Shown here: one piece after another, positions 33,353 through 41,122 of the stretch
Numbering within the stretch: the first letter of the stretch is position 1
Layout of the letters: the number at the start of each line of letters is the position of its first letter
Assembly (NCBI RefSeq): GCF_042683745.1
Contig: NZ_JBHUJX010000036.1
Span: 186,001-250,000, forward strand
Source: Pseudoneobacillus sp042683745
Lineage (GTDB): Bacteria; Bacillota; Bacilli; Bacillales; Cytobacillaceae
Reading direction: 5' to 3'
DNA length: 64,000 nt
Translations under genes and position numbers: made by a program
The notes under the pieces: model-generated
Databases searched by the model: none
The model's input: only the letters and a program-made list of their open reading frames with translations
Told to the model about the DNA's origin: nothing

Positions 33353-33358
33353 TAGATT

Positions 33359-33398
33359 AAAAGGGGTCTTTCCTGTAATGTGGAAAGTCCCCTTTTAA
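33359..33398 (+). terminator. Terminator of potABCD
   Basis: Stem AAAAGGGG-TCTTTCC / GGAAAG-TCCCCTTTT with a 7-nt loop. The A/T-rich arms supply tracts on both sides. Confidence 0.88.
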
Positions 33399-33432
33399 TG
33401 TAGGATAATATGACGGCACGAGTGCTAATTCG

Positions 33433-33706
33433 AGAGTACTCGGTGCTTATAGGCAAGTATTTTGCGCTTATCCGCAAGTAAACTTCTCTTTCGCGCAAGT
33501 ATTCCACTCCCATCCGCAGGTAAACTTCTCTTTCGCGCAAGTATTCCACTCTCATCCGCAAGTAAACCTCTCTTTCGCGCAAGTATTCCACTCCCAACCG
33601 CAAGTAAACCTCTCTTTCGCGCAAGTATTCCACTCTCATCCGCAGGTAAACTTCTCTTTCGCGCAAGTATTCCACTCTCATCCGCAGGTAAACTTCTCTT
33701 TTTCGC
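33433..33706 (+). repeat. 21-bp phased CAAGTA array (array C)
   Basis: CAAGTA or CAGGTA begins at 33454, 33475, 33496, 33517, 33538, 33559, 33580, 33601, 33622, 33643, 33664 and 33685, with every step exactly 21 bp. Degenerate copies at 33433 and 33706 keep the phase. Two half-units alternate, CAAGTAAACTTCTCTTTCGCG and CAAGTATTCCACTCCCATCCG-like (variable at the end), giving a 42-bp full period. It lies between the convergent 3' ends of potD and an MFS gene. Confidence 0.94.
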
Positions 33707-33715
33707 CAGCTCACA

Positions 33716-35002
33716 TTAACTAAATGATTTTTCTGCCGTCAGCTCGACTTTCATTTTTTTAGAAGAGCGCATATTAAAGAGAAGAAATAATATTCCTCCG
33801 GCAACAGGCATGACGTAGGAAGGAATGAAGGTTAATAGCACACCTGACACGACCATTGCTAAGGGAAGCATGATTTTTCCGATGCTGATCCCGATGCTTA
33901 AGACTCTTCCTCTATATTCATCTGGAATCTCTATTTGCATAAAATAGGCAATTGGTATATCAATAAACGCTACAGCAACTCCAAAAAGGAACATGACGGT
34001 ACTGTAAAAGATGACATAATAGAGGGCACCAAGCAGGAAGCCTTCTAACATAACTGGAACCCCTAGGAAAATCATCAAAATGGATAATGATAAACTTATA
34101 TATTTTAAGAGAGTAGTATAGGACAGCTTCTCTGTCACCTTCTTTACTACAAGAGCACCCAAAATCATCCCAACTGGGAAAGCTCCTTGGATAATTCCAA
34201 ACTCTTTTGACCCTAGTTCCAAAACGGTATTGATAATATATGGTAATGGAATCGTTACAGCAAATCCGAGAAAGAAGTTTAAGGAAATTAACACGATAAA
34301 TAAATTAATAATACTTTTTCTTTCTAATAAATACTGAAACCCCTCTTTTATATCTTTAATAAAATGAATCTTACCACCTATGGCCACTTCATTTGATTGA
34401 TGATTGTAAAGCTTGAAATCTATTAACATCATTGATAACCCGGAAACAATGAAGGATATACCGTTTATTATAATAAACGTTTTTATATCGAAGATAACAA
34501 ACGCAATCCCCCCTAACATCGGGCCCATGATTGAAGAAACAGAATCAATAATCTTACTAACGGAATTGATATTCATCAACATTTTCTCAGACACAATATT
34601 GGGCTTCGCCGCTTCCAACCCTACTCCAAAGAAGGTTGTAAAAACCGTCATCAAAAAAGTTGTGGTATAAATAATGATCAAGTTCAATTCATAAACACTA
34701 CTTATCACATAGACAGAAATAAGCAGGATTCCATTAAGTAAATCCATCGAGACAACCAAGGTTTTTTTATTCAGTTTATCCGCGATCACTCCTGCAAACG
34801 GATTGATAATGATCATTGGAATAATTCCCAAGATAAGAGTAATCGCAAAGCTTAACGCTGAACCCGTCAACTTTAATACGTATAACCCTAAGGAAAAACT
34901 ATAAATTGCCGTACCAAATATCGATACCGTCTTTCCCGCTGAATAGAGAAAAAGGTTTTTCATTTCACCGCGATTTTTACTCTCCATTTGTAATGTACCC
35001 AT
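33716..35002 (-). CDS. MFS exporter (MFS_3, EntS-like)
   Basis: The 428-residue 12-segment transporter is of the MFS_3 group, which includes enterobactin and macrolide exporters. Motifs are PFAGVIADKLNKKT after TM2 and a PDEYRGRVLSIG loop before TM11. The ATG at 35002 lies six bases after GAGGTGG. The gene follows a MerR-methyltransferase fusion gene on the same strand, but a terminator and a separate MerR-like promoter lie between them, so the regulator probably controls the exporter. The likely substrate is a drug or natural product. Confidence 0.85.
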   Translation of the reverse strand: MGTLQMESKNRGEMKNLFLYSAGKTVSIFGTAIYSFSLGLYVLKLTGSALSFAITLILGIIPMIIINPFAGVIADKLNKKTLVVSMDLLNGILLISVYVISSVYELNLIIIYTTTFLMTVFTTFFGVGLEAAKPNIVSEKMLMNINSVSKIIDSVSSIMGPMLGGIAFVIFDIKTFIIINGISFIVSGLSMMLIDFKLYNHQSNEVAIGGKIHFIKDIKEGFQYLLERKSIINLFIVLISLNFFLGFAVTIPLPYIINTVLELGSKEFGIIQGAFPVGMILGALVVKKVTEKLSYTTLLKYISLSLSILMIFLGVPVMLEGFLLGALYYVIFYSTVMFLFGVAVAFIDIPIAYFMQIEIPDEYRGRVLSIGISIGKIMLPLAMVVSGVLLTFIPSYVMPVAGGILFLLFNMRSSKKMKVELTAEKSFS

Positions 35003-35034
35003 TACTTTCCACCTCACATTAACTTTCTAATATA

Positions 35035-35065
35035 AGCGTAAGCAATCGGGTGAACCCGACATCAA
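35035..35065 (-). promoter_or_regulatory. MerR-type promoter of the MFS exporter
   Basis: On the minus strand TTGATG (35060-35065) and TACGCT (35035-35040) are 19 bp apart, the lengthened spacer typical of MerR-activated promoters. The perfect dyad TCGGGT-TC-ACCCGA (35046-35059) lies within the spacer. The -10 match is weak. Confidence 0.5.
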
Positions 35066-35089
35066 TAGGGTCAATCCATTAATTTTTCG

Positions 35090-35130
35090 AAAAAATAGGG
35101 GAAAAGATAGGGTTAACCCTACCTTTTCCC
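35090..35130 (-). terminator. Terminator overlapping the end of the MerR-methyltransferase gene
   Basis: A nearly perfect 33-bp palindrome (GGGAAAAG-GTAGGG and mirror) begins within the last codons of the gene and is followed by TATTTTTT on the minus strand. It separates the regulator from the MFS exporter. Confidence 0.85.
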
Positions 35131-36336
35131 GAAATATGAATAGGTATAAATTTCTTCTCCTTGGACAAAGAAATTTTCATACCTTCCACCTTTATCAATC
35201 ATTTCAGAAGTTCTATCCTCAATTGGCCTATACTTTAAATCTTCAATGTTTGTCTTAATCTTATTGACGGTAAAATTGCCCCTATATTTTGCCTCTACTT
35301 TGCTATGATGACTGAAATTTTTAAAGGCAATAAAGGATGCCAGTAAGAAGCTGTCTTGTTTTATTAGAGGGTCGACTTCACGAAGCAAAAATTCCTCATG
35401 CTCAAAGCTGTAATTACTCGTCCCAGAAAGGTCGAGCACCATATCGATACATTGGTTCTGAATTGGTATATCAAGAAAGTCTGCACATATAAAAAGGATT
35501 TTTCGATTTAAACCCGACTTTTCAAGCAAACTTTTCAAAAAAAGATGTCGCTCTATGCTGCGATCCACCGCAATATACAGGCAATTATCCGGTAAATCCT
35601 GATAAATATTACGCAGGAAAAATCCAAGACCTGACCCTAATTCAAGTATGATTTTATTTTCCAATGGATACTCTGACAGTTTCCTTTTCGACCAATGAAG
35701 CCCGCTATTCAGATTCTCCAAATAAGCAGAATCTGTTTCATGAATATATTCGAGAATTCGATTTTCAAGAGGATCATCCACATTTACCTGGTCAGGCTTG
35801 TCTACAATTAATATCCCAGATTCAATGATATATGCTTCCCCACATTCACAAGCTAGCTTTCCTTCCATAATTTGATTTCTACTAATAATCCCATCCTGTA
35901 AAGTGAGCGATTTCCCGCATTTTAAACATTTCAGCAAATCTATGATTCTCAAATCGACCCCTATGCTACCATTCAATCCTTTCGATTTCGTCGATAAATC
36001 ATCCAATTTTCGCTTCAGCTTGTCTTTTATCCCAACTAAATGGTTCATTTCTTCATCAATCTTTTTATATTTCTCCTTAAATAGCGATTGATAGTAGGCA
36101 TTCTCCTCATATTGCGTTAAAACTCCAAAGTTTTTGTAATGAGAGATGACCTTTATCTCATTTAAGCTAAAGCCCATTCTTTTAAACTCCAAGACAAATT
36201 CTAAATCCTTCTGACAACGCTCATCAAAAAAGTAATGCCCACCCTTTTTCTCAGGTACAACCAATCCCAAATCCATATAGTGCCGAATCGTATCAATACT
36301 TAATTCATTTACTTCCCCAAACTTTCCGATTCTCAT
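35119..36336 (-). CDS. MerR regulator fused to zinc and SAM-methyltransferase domains
   Basis: The 405-residue protein has three parts. Residues 1-70 are a MerR winged helix (IGKFGEVNELSIDTIRHYMDLGL, in part, and FKRMGFSLNEIK). Residues 75-120 are a helical dimerisation segment. Residues about 135-180 form a small zinc-type module with Cys137, Cys140, Cys163 and Cys165, then AYIIESGILIV as in Trm112 or RlmA N-termini. Residues about 190-400 form a Rossmann methyltransferase with the SAM motif LELGSGLGFF at 231-240 and acidic residues at AVDRS. RlmA-type rRNA methyltransferases have a similar zinc-MTase order. Fusion to MerR beside a drug exporter suggests an antibiotic-responsive regulator; whether it methylates anything is unknown. 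Confidence 0.8.
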   Translation of the reverse strand: MRIGKFGEVNELSIDTIRHYMDLGLVVPEKKGGHYFFDERCQKDLEFVLEFKRMGFSLNEIKVISHYKNFGVLTQYEENAYYQSLFKEKYKKIDEEMNHLVGIKDKLKRKLDDLSTKSKGLNGSIGVDLRIIDLLKCLKCGKSLTLQDGIISRNQIMEGKLACECGEAYIIESGILIVDKPDQVNVDDPLENRILEYIHETDSAYLENLNSGLHWSKRKLSEYPLENKIILELGSGLGFFLRNIYQDLPDNCLYIAVDRSIERHLFLKSLLEKSGLNRKILFICADFLDIPIQNQCIDMVLDLSGTSNYSFEHEEFLLREVDPLIKQDSFLLASFIAFKNFSHHSKVEAKYRGNFTVNKIKTNIEDLKYRPIEDRTSEMIDKGGRYENFFVQGEEIYTYSYFGKR

Positions 36337-36390
36337 CTCTCATCACCCTTTCTTATTATTTATACAAAAGACTTGAAAATCCTTTAATAA

Positions 36391-36568
36391 GAAAAGCGGA
36401 AGCGCCTTGATTAGCCCCGACAAGCAAATGCTTCGCCACCCGGAAAGTCGTTCTTTGACTTTTTGGGTGGCGAACATTTGACCTCGAGGTCGACAAGGGC
36501 GCGACGTCCTGTCGCATTGTCGACACTAGTACATCCTGTACGTCGGGGCTAGGACGCTTGCGCTGGAC
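36391..36568 (+). repeat. Mosaic hairpin repeat, copy 2
   Basis: It begins with GCGGAAGCGCCTTGATTAGC and ends with GTCGGGGCTAGGACGCTTGC, whose arms are partly complementary (AGCCCCGA / TCGGGGCT). Inside are three hairpins: TTCGCCACCC..GGGTGGCGAA with inner AAAGTC-GTTCTTT-GACTTT (36432-36474), GCGAC-GTCCT-GTCGC (36501-36515) and GTAC-ATCCT-GTAC (36529-36541). It fills the 333-bp spacer between the DHA2 exporter and the MerR fusion gene. Confidence 0.9.
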
Positions 36569-36608
36569 AATTTTCGAAGTACGAAAAAGTTATACTTACT
36601 TACCTTGT

Positions 36609-36657
36609 AAAAATAGGCCAATCCCCCACCGCTAAATAAACGGTCTGGAATTAGCCT
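36609..36657 (-). terminator. Terminator of the DHA2 exporter gene
   Basis: Minus strand AGGCTAATTCC and GGGGATTGGCCT pair with two wobbles around an inner ACCG / CGGT stem, then ATTTTTAC. Confidence 0.65.
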
Positions 36658-36668
36658 TAAAATGAATT

Positions 36669-38201
36669 CTATTTGTCTTTCACTGCCTGCTGGTGTTCAA
36701 AGGATGCACTTAATTTTTCCTTACTCATCATCATCGCAGCAATCATCGCTAAAACGGCCGGAATGAGCGCCCACATAAATGTATACGTGATGGATGAAGA
36801 AAGAAAGGCCGTAATTTTATCCAAAATAGGTCCAGGAATTTGCGCACGAGCTTCCGGAGCAAGAAGAGCTCTTGGATCACTGCTTTGCATTCCACCAAAC
36901 CCTTCACCCATCCCTGCGAAAAGGTCTTTCAGTTTGGCTGAAAATTCATTCCGTTGAATTATTCCAAAAACGGTAATTCCAAGTGTCATACCAAGTGAAC
37001 GGACAAATGAAACGGTTGAATTCACAGAGCCTCGCTGTGAAGGATGAAAATGGTGAATCGCCGCGTTACTAATAACGGAAAACGATGCACCTATTCCAAG
37101 TCCTGTAACAATCATATAAAGGGTAACTAGGAAACGACTTGTTTCTGGTGTTAATGTTGTTAAAAGAATCATTCCGATCACAAAAATGATGGTGAAGATG
37201 ATCATTATTTTGCGGTAGCTCCATTTGTTCATTAAGAAACCGCCTCCGGTTGCTGAAACAACGGAGCCTAGCATCATCGGAAGAAGGACTAGTCCGGAAT
37301 TGGTTGCTGTTCCACCAAGAACACCTTGAATATAAATAGGAATGTAGACAGAAGCGGTAATAAACGCCATTCCACTCAACAGCCCTAATGCATTGACAGA
37401 AGTAAATAACCGATTCTTAAACATCGGAAACGATATGATTGGATCTTCTACTCTTCTCTCAATCAAAATAAAGGCAATAGACAGGATAACAAATATAGTA
37501 AACAGCCCTTGGATCTCTCCTGAATTCCAATCGTATTTATTACCACCAAGCTCAAGTGCAAACATCACACTTACTACAGCACCAACGAGTGTAATGGCAC
37601 CCCACCAGTCAATTTTTTGTTTCGTATGGACAGGTGATTCTTTGTAAAAACCAACGATAAAGATTAAAGCTAGTAATCCTAGTGGAATATTTACATAAAA
37701 TATCCAATGCCAACTAATGTAATCCGTAATATAGGCACCTAATAATGGACCGAAAATGCTGGATAAACCAAAGACAGCCCCGAATAATCCGCCTAGTTTA
37801 CCTCTTTGTTCAACTGGAACAGTATCAAACATAATCGTGAATGCAATCGGAATCAATGCACCACCGCCAATCCCTTGAATAGCTCGGTAAATACTTAGCT
37901 CAATAATACTATCCGCCGTTCCACATAAAATGGATCCTAATAAGAACACGATCAAGCCAAATATAAAAAACCTTTTACGCCCGAACATATCGGATAATTT
38001 CCCGAAAATAGGCATACCAGCCATTTCGGCTACCATATAAGCAGATGTGACCCAAACAAACTTATCTAAACCACCTAACTGCCCAACGATGGTCCCCATA
38101 GCTGTGGCAACAATGGTATTATCCATTGACGCCATTAATATACTAAGTAGGAGTCCAGCTAATACTAGCTTTAAATTACTCTGTTTTGTTTTCATCTCCA
38201 T
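36669..38201 (-). CDS. MFS drug exporter, DHA2 family (14 segments)
   Basis: The protein has about 510 residues. It shows the DHA2 signatures LLLSILMASMDNTIVATAMG (TM1), GKLSDMFGRKRFF (motif A) and the motif C stretch FGAVFGLSSIFGPLLGAY. These pumps export lipophilic and cationic drugs using the proton gradient. Start choice is open: ATG at 38201 (near AAAGGA) or at 38195; a longer reading begins at 38216 but has its purine-rich site too close. A 6-bp inverted repeat lies upstream as a possible TetR-type operator, but no regulator gene is adjacent. Confidence 0.88.
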   Translation of the reverse strand: MEMKTKQSNLKLVLAGLLLSILMASMDNTIVATAMGTIVGQLGGLDKFVWVTSAYMVAEMAGMPIFGKLSDMFGRKRFFIFGLIVFLLGSILCGTADSIIELSIYRAIQGIGGGALIPIAFTIMFDTVPVEQRGKLGGLFGAVFGLSSIFGPLLGAYITDYISWHWIFYVNIPLGLLALIFIVGFYKESPVHTKQKIDWWGAITLVGAVVSVMFALELGGNKYDWNSGEIQGLFTIFVILSIAFILIERRVEDPIISFPMFKNRLFTSVNALGLLSGMAFITASVYIPIYIQGVLGGTATNSGLVLLPMMLGSVVSATGGGFLMNKWSYRKIMIIFTIIFVIGMILLTTLTPETSRFLVTLYMIVTGLGIGASFSVISNAAIHHFHPSQRGSVNSTVSFVRSLGMTLGITVFGIIQRNEFSAKLKDLFAGMGEGFGGMQSSDPRALLAPEARAQIPGPILDKITAFLSSSITYTFMWALIPAVLAMIAAMMMSKEKLSASFEHQQAVKDK

Positions 38202-38244
38202 GTATTCCTTTCCCATTTCCTTATTTGATTTTCTGTTTTTTAAT

Positions 38245-38262
38245 GTAACATAACACTGTTAC
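38245..38262. promoter_or_regulatory. Inverted repeat upstream of the DHA2 exporter
   Basis: GTAACA-N6-TGTTAC is a perfect 6+6 inverted repeat 44 bp before the exporter start, of the size bound by TetR-family repressors. Confidence 0.5.
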
Positions 38263-38291
38263 GTTTGAAAAGTACTTTTATAAAAAAATTT

Positions 38292-38371
38292 GTGGGACTG
38301 GGGGATAGGTTTATTGTCCCAGACTAATGCTTTTTTGAAGATAGGACAAGGTTCCTGTCCCCCTGTCCCAC
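38292..38371. repeat. GGGAC/GTCCC inverted repeat element
   Basis: The ends GTGGGACTGGGGGATAGG and CCTGTCCCCCTGTCCCAC are inverted copies with two mismatches in 18. Inside is a further hairpin GGACA-AGGTTCC-TGTCC. I have seen similar GGGAC-rich intergenic elements in Bacillus genomes. It lies between the divergent DHA2 and 554-residue membrane protein genes. Confidence 0.65.
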
Positions 38372-38457
38372 CACCACCCACGTCCCAAAAATTTCTTGAA
38401 TCTTTTCCGTTAGGCAATCCGTATGATTAGATAGAACTAGTTTGAAAGGGGACTGTT

Positions 38458-40122
38458 ATGGGGAATATTTTTCTTTTTTCACTTATTTTTGGACTAGGCG
38501 CCGCACTGATCCTTTTACCTATTTATAAAAAAAGTGGCAAACAACCGAAACTTGGAGCCTTAATTGCTTCGGTAGTGCTGTTAGTAGCAACAGTATTAAC
38601 CTATTATTACTTTACTAATCTAGATAGAAACTTATCTTCCTTATGGATATTAGCTATAATCATTACCGCTGCGGGAGCTGTTCTTTCTTCTGGGAAGGAA
38701 AGATTCATTAAATCCTTTCTCTTCCTTGGAAGTTTGATTGTAGGGGGATATTTCCTTACCGCTTTTGTTTTTAATGCAGATGAAAAATATGAAATAGCCA
38801 AAATGGAAGAAAAAGTTGAAATCAAATCCTTTGATGAAAGAGAAACACCTGCAAGTGTTCCACCTAAGTTTGCTCGAAATAAAATGAAAAAGGCATTTGG
38901 GCAAGTTCCTAATACAAGCTTTTACGAACTAGGAAATCTACAAATTCAAAAGGTGAACGGGGAATACGTCTATATCGCACCTGTCGAATTTTCCAGTGTT
39001 TTCAAATGGTGGCGCGGCGAAAAGACCCCTGGCTACTTTACGTTAAGTGCGACGGATTCGTCCGCCAATCCGAAATTTATAAAGGCAGATATGGTCTACA
39101 CACCATCTTCATTTTTCAATAAAAATATTGAACGGCATATTCGTATGCAATATCCGAAAACAATATTCTATGGAGACGTACAATTAGAGATTGATGATGA
39201 TGGAAAACCTTATTACATCCGTTCCTTTGGTGAATTTATTTCGGCTCGTAACGGATTTTCTGTTAAAGGTGTAGTGGTAGTAGACTCAAAGAATGGTGGA
39301 ACGGAAGCGTACCCTTTATCAGAAACACCAGAATTTATTGATGGTGCCGTCTCACCTGAAGTGGTCAGTTTGCAAAACAGCTATTATGGAAACTACGTTC
39401 ACGGTTTTTGGAATAGCAAGTTCAGTAAATCGGATGTAAAGCTCCCTTCTGATGAAGGAACGGAAGCGAATGTAAGCCCCATCTTTGATGAAAACGGAGA
39501 TATGTATTATTTCACCGATTTCACAAGCCCTAAAGAAGGCGTGGATTCCATGCTTGGTTACTCTCTGACAAACTCAAGAACGGGAGAAGCAACCTACTAT
39601 ACTGGTAACCTAGAAGAATCCTATATGGATTCACAAGGCGCATTACAAATTATCGAAAAGAAATTCATTGAAAAGAAATGGTATGGCGAAATGCCCGTTC
39701 TTTATAATTTCTATGGTGAGGCTAGTTGGTTAACGCCAGTGCTTGATTCAAACGGCTTTTTACAAAACTACTTTATCGTTTCAGCTGCCAATCCAGAAAT
39801 ATCCGTTTACGGAGCAACTCCAAATGACGCTTTAAAGCAATATAAAATTGCCCTGCAAAAAGGCGGAGGGAAAGTAGACGGCAGCTCCAAAGCGGAGGAA
39901 AAACAAATAAGTGGAACTGTGATTAGAGTCTATAAAGAAAAGTCTGGAGATTACACTACTGTGTCCTTTCTTCTAGACAATCGCCAAAGCTACGTCATCT
40001 CTTCAGAAAATGATCCAATGGCGATCTATTTAAGAGAGGGAGATAAAGTAAACATTGTCTACTTCGATACTAATGAAGATTTTCTACCTGCAAAAGACAT
40101 TGTCATTGAGGGGTTAGAATAA
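38458..40122 (+). CDS. Large membrane-anchored protein of unknown function
   Basis: The 554-residue protein has four hydrophobic segments in the first 105 residues (about 3-20, 33-52, 60-77 and 84-105), followed by a roughly 450-residue extracytoplasmic part rich in aromatic residues. That part has two similar stretches, IFDENGDMYYFTDF and VLDSNGFLQNYFIVS, which may be repeats of one fold. The last 80 residues look like a small beta domain (ISGTVIRVYKEKSGDYTTVSF), similar in feel to OB-type modules. I do not recognise the family. The start ATG follows AAAGGGG. It stands alone with a strong terminator. Confidence 0.75.
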   Translation: MGNIFLFSLIFGLGAALILLPIYKKSGKQPKLGALIASVVLLVATVLTYYYFTNLDRNLSSLWILAIIITAAGAVLSSGKERFIKSFLFLGSLIVGGYFLTAFVFNADEKYEIAKMEEKVEIKSFDERETPASVPPKFARNKMKKAFGQVPNTSFYELGNLQIQKVNGEYVYIAPVEFSSVFKWWRGEKTPGYFTLSATDSSANPKFIKADMVYTPSSFFNKNIERHIRMQYPKTIFYGDVQLEIDDDGKPYYIRSFGEFISARNGFSVKGVVVVDSKNGGTEAYPLSETPEFIDGAVSPEVVSLQNSYYGNYVHGFWNSKFSKSDVKLPSDEGTEANVSPIFDENGDMYYFTDFTSPKEGVDSMLGYSLTNSRTGEATYYTGNLEESYMDSQGALQIIEKKFIEKKWYGEMPVLYNFYGEASWLTPVLDSNGFLQNYFIVSAANPEISVYGATPNDALKQYKIALQKGGGKVDGSSKAEEKQISGTVIRVYKEKSGDYTTVSFLLDNRQSYVISSENDPMAIYLREGDKVNIVYFDTNEDFLPAKDIVIEGLE

Positions 40123-40135
40123 CTGGTCGTGTTCT

Positions 40136-40170
40136 GATCACTACCACCATTACGGTAGTGGTCTTTTTTT
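40136..40170 (+). terminator. Terminator of the 554-residue membrane protein gene
   Basis: Stem GATCACTACC / GGTAGTGGTC followed by TTTTTTT. Confidence 0.9.
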
Positions 40171-40235
40171 CAAAAGGATTTGTCGAATGGTGTCAATGAT
40201 TTATAATGAAGTTGATTAAAGGGGGATGATTCACT

Positions 40236-40961
40236 TTGAATAAAAAGGATCAGGCTCGGATGGAAATTGAAAAAGCAAAAAGAGAAAGTGCTGCTACGAT
40301 TGCACTTGGTGGACAAGCAGCTTCCATGCCCCATCGATCTGGTACACGATTTAAGCTTTTTTTAAAATATTGGAATTTGAAACTGATTTTAGTTGCCCTA
40401 GTATTGGCAGTAGTTATTTCTAGTATTCTTTGGTTCTTTTCAGGAAGTACTTTCAAAAAGGAAAGCACGACATTTGTAGAACAAGTTCAGGAATTAGCGA
40501 CCCTTGCAACCGCTGAAGCCCATGTGAAGACGATTATCGAACAACAGGACAATAAGCTATTTGGAAAAGACATTCAATTGAATATCCCTGGTACGAAACG
40601 GGAGTTATTATTGGTTGTCCCAGCCACGGTCATTGCAGGCGTGAATCTTAAAGAGATTACCTCAGACAATATTAAAATAGATGATGAAGCAAAGGAATTA
40701 GAAATGATTCTGCCTCATGCGACTTTCATACAAAAACCGGCCATTCAAATGGACAAGGTGCGGACGTTTTCGGACGAAGGACTTTTTCGCGGAAAAGTAG
40801 AATGGGCTGAAGGGTTTGATATTGCCGCAGAAGCGCAAAAGGAAATCGAAAAAGAAGCCGTTGAAATAGGGCTATTACAAACAGCCGAAAACAATGCTGA
40901 AAAAGTGCTCAAAGAGTTTTTTGGCACCCTAGGATACTCAGTAAAAATTACTTTTCAATAG
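40236..40961 (+). CDS. DUF4230 family membrane-anchored protein
   Basis: The 241-residue protein has a cytoplasmic N-terminus of about 45 residues, one membrane helix (about 47-68, LILVALVLAVVISSILWFF) and an outer DUF4230 domain (about 80-240). The domain's characteristic start, VQELATLATAEAH, and the strand-rich LLVVPATVIAGVNLKEI are visible. The function of DUF4230 is unknown. The TTG at 40236 is the longest reading with GGGGGA upstream; the ATG eight codons later is an alternative. It follows the previous gene after a terminator, so it is transcribed separately. Confidence 0.82.
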   Translation: MNKKDQARMEIEKAKRESAATIALGGQAASMPHRSGTRFKLFLKYWNLKLILVALVLAVVISSILWFFSGSTFKKESTTFVEQVQELATLATAEAHVKTIIEQQDNKLFGKDIQLNIPGTKRELLLVVPATVIAGVNLKEITSDNIKIDDEAKELEMILPHATFIQKPAIQMDKVRTFSDEGLFRGKVEWAEGFDIAAEAQKEIEKEAVEIGLLQTAENNAEKVLKEFFGTLGYSVKITFQ

Positions 40962-41057
40962 AATGCTAGATTAGAGTGATAGAATGACTTAAGAGTTTAC
41001 GTTCCTTATTGGGGAATTTAACCAAATCCACACTGCGCAATATCTATTTTTGAAATT

Positions 41058-41089
41058 AAAAAGGCTTTACTCCTTCTTGAAGTAAAGCC
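41058..41089 (-). terminator. Terminator of the frameshifted gene
   Basis: Minus strand stem GGCTTTACT / AGTAAAGCC followed by TTTTTAA. Confidence 0.85.
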
Positions 41090-41122
41090 CCCTTAGTTAA
41101 ATAAGTGGAAGCCCTTCTCACT

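Noticed and set aside
33433..33706. Repeat protein encoded across the array (14-residue EREVYLR-type repeats on the minus strand)
   Set aside because: 42 is a multiple of three, so any frame free of stops looks like a repeat protein. There is no ribosome binding site, several frames on both strands are open, and the period is kept at 21 bp rather than by codons.
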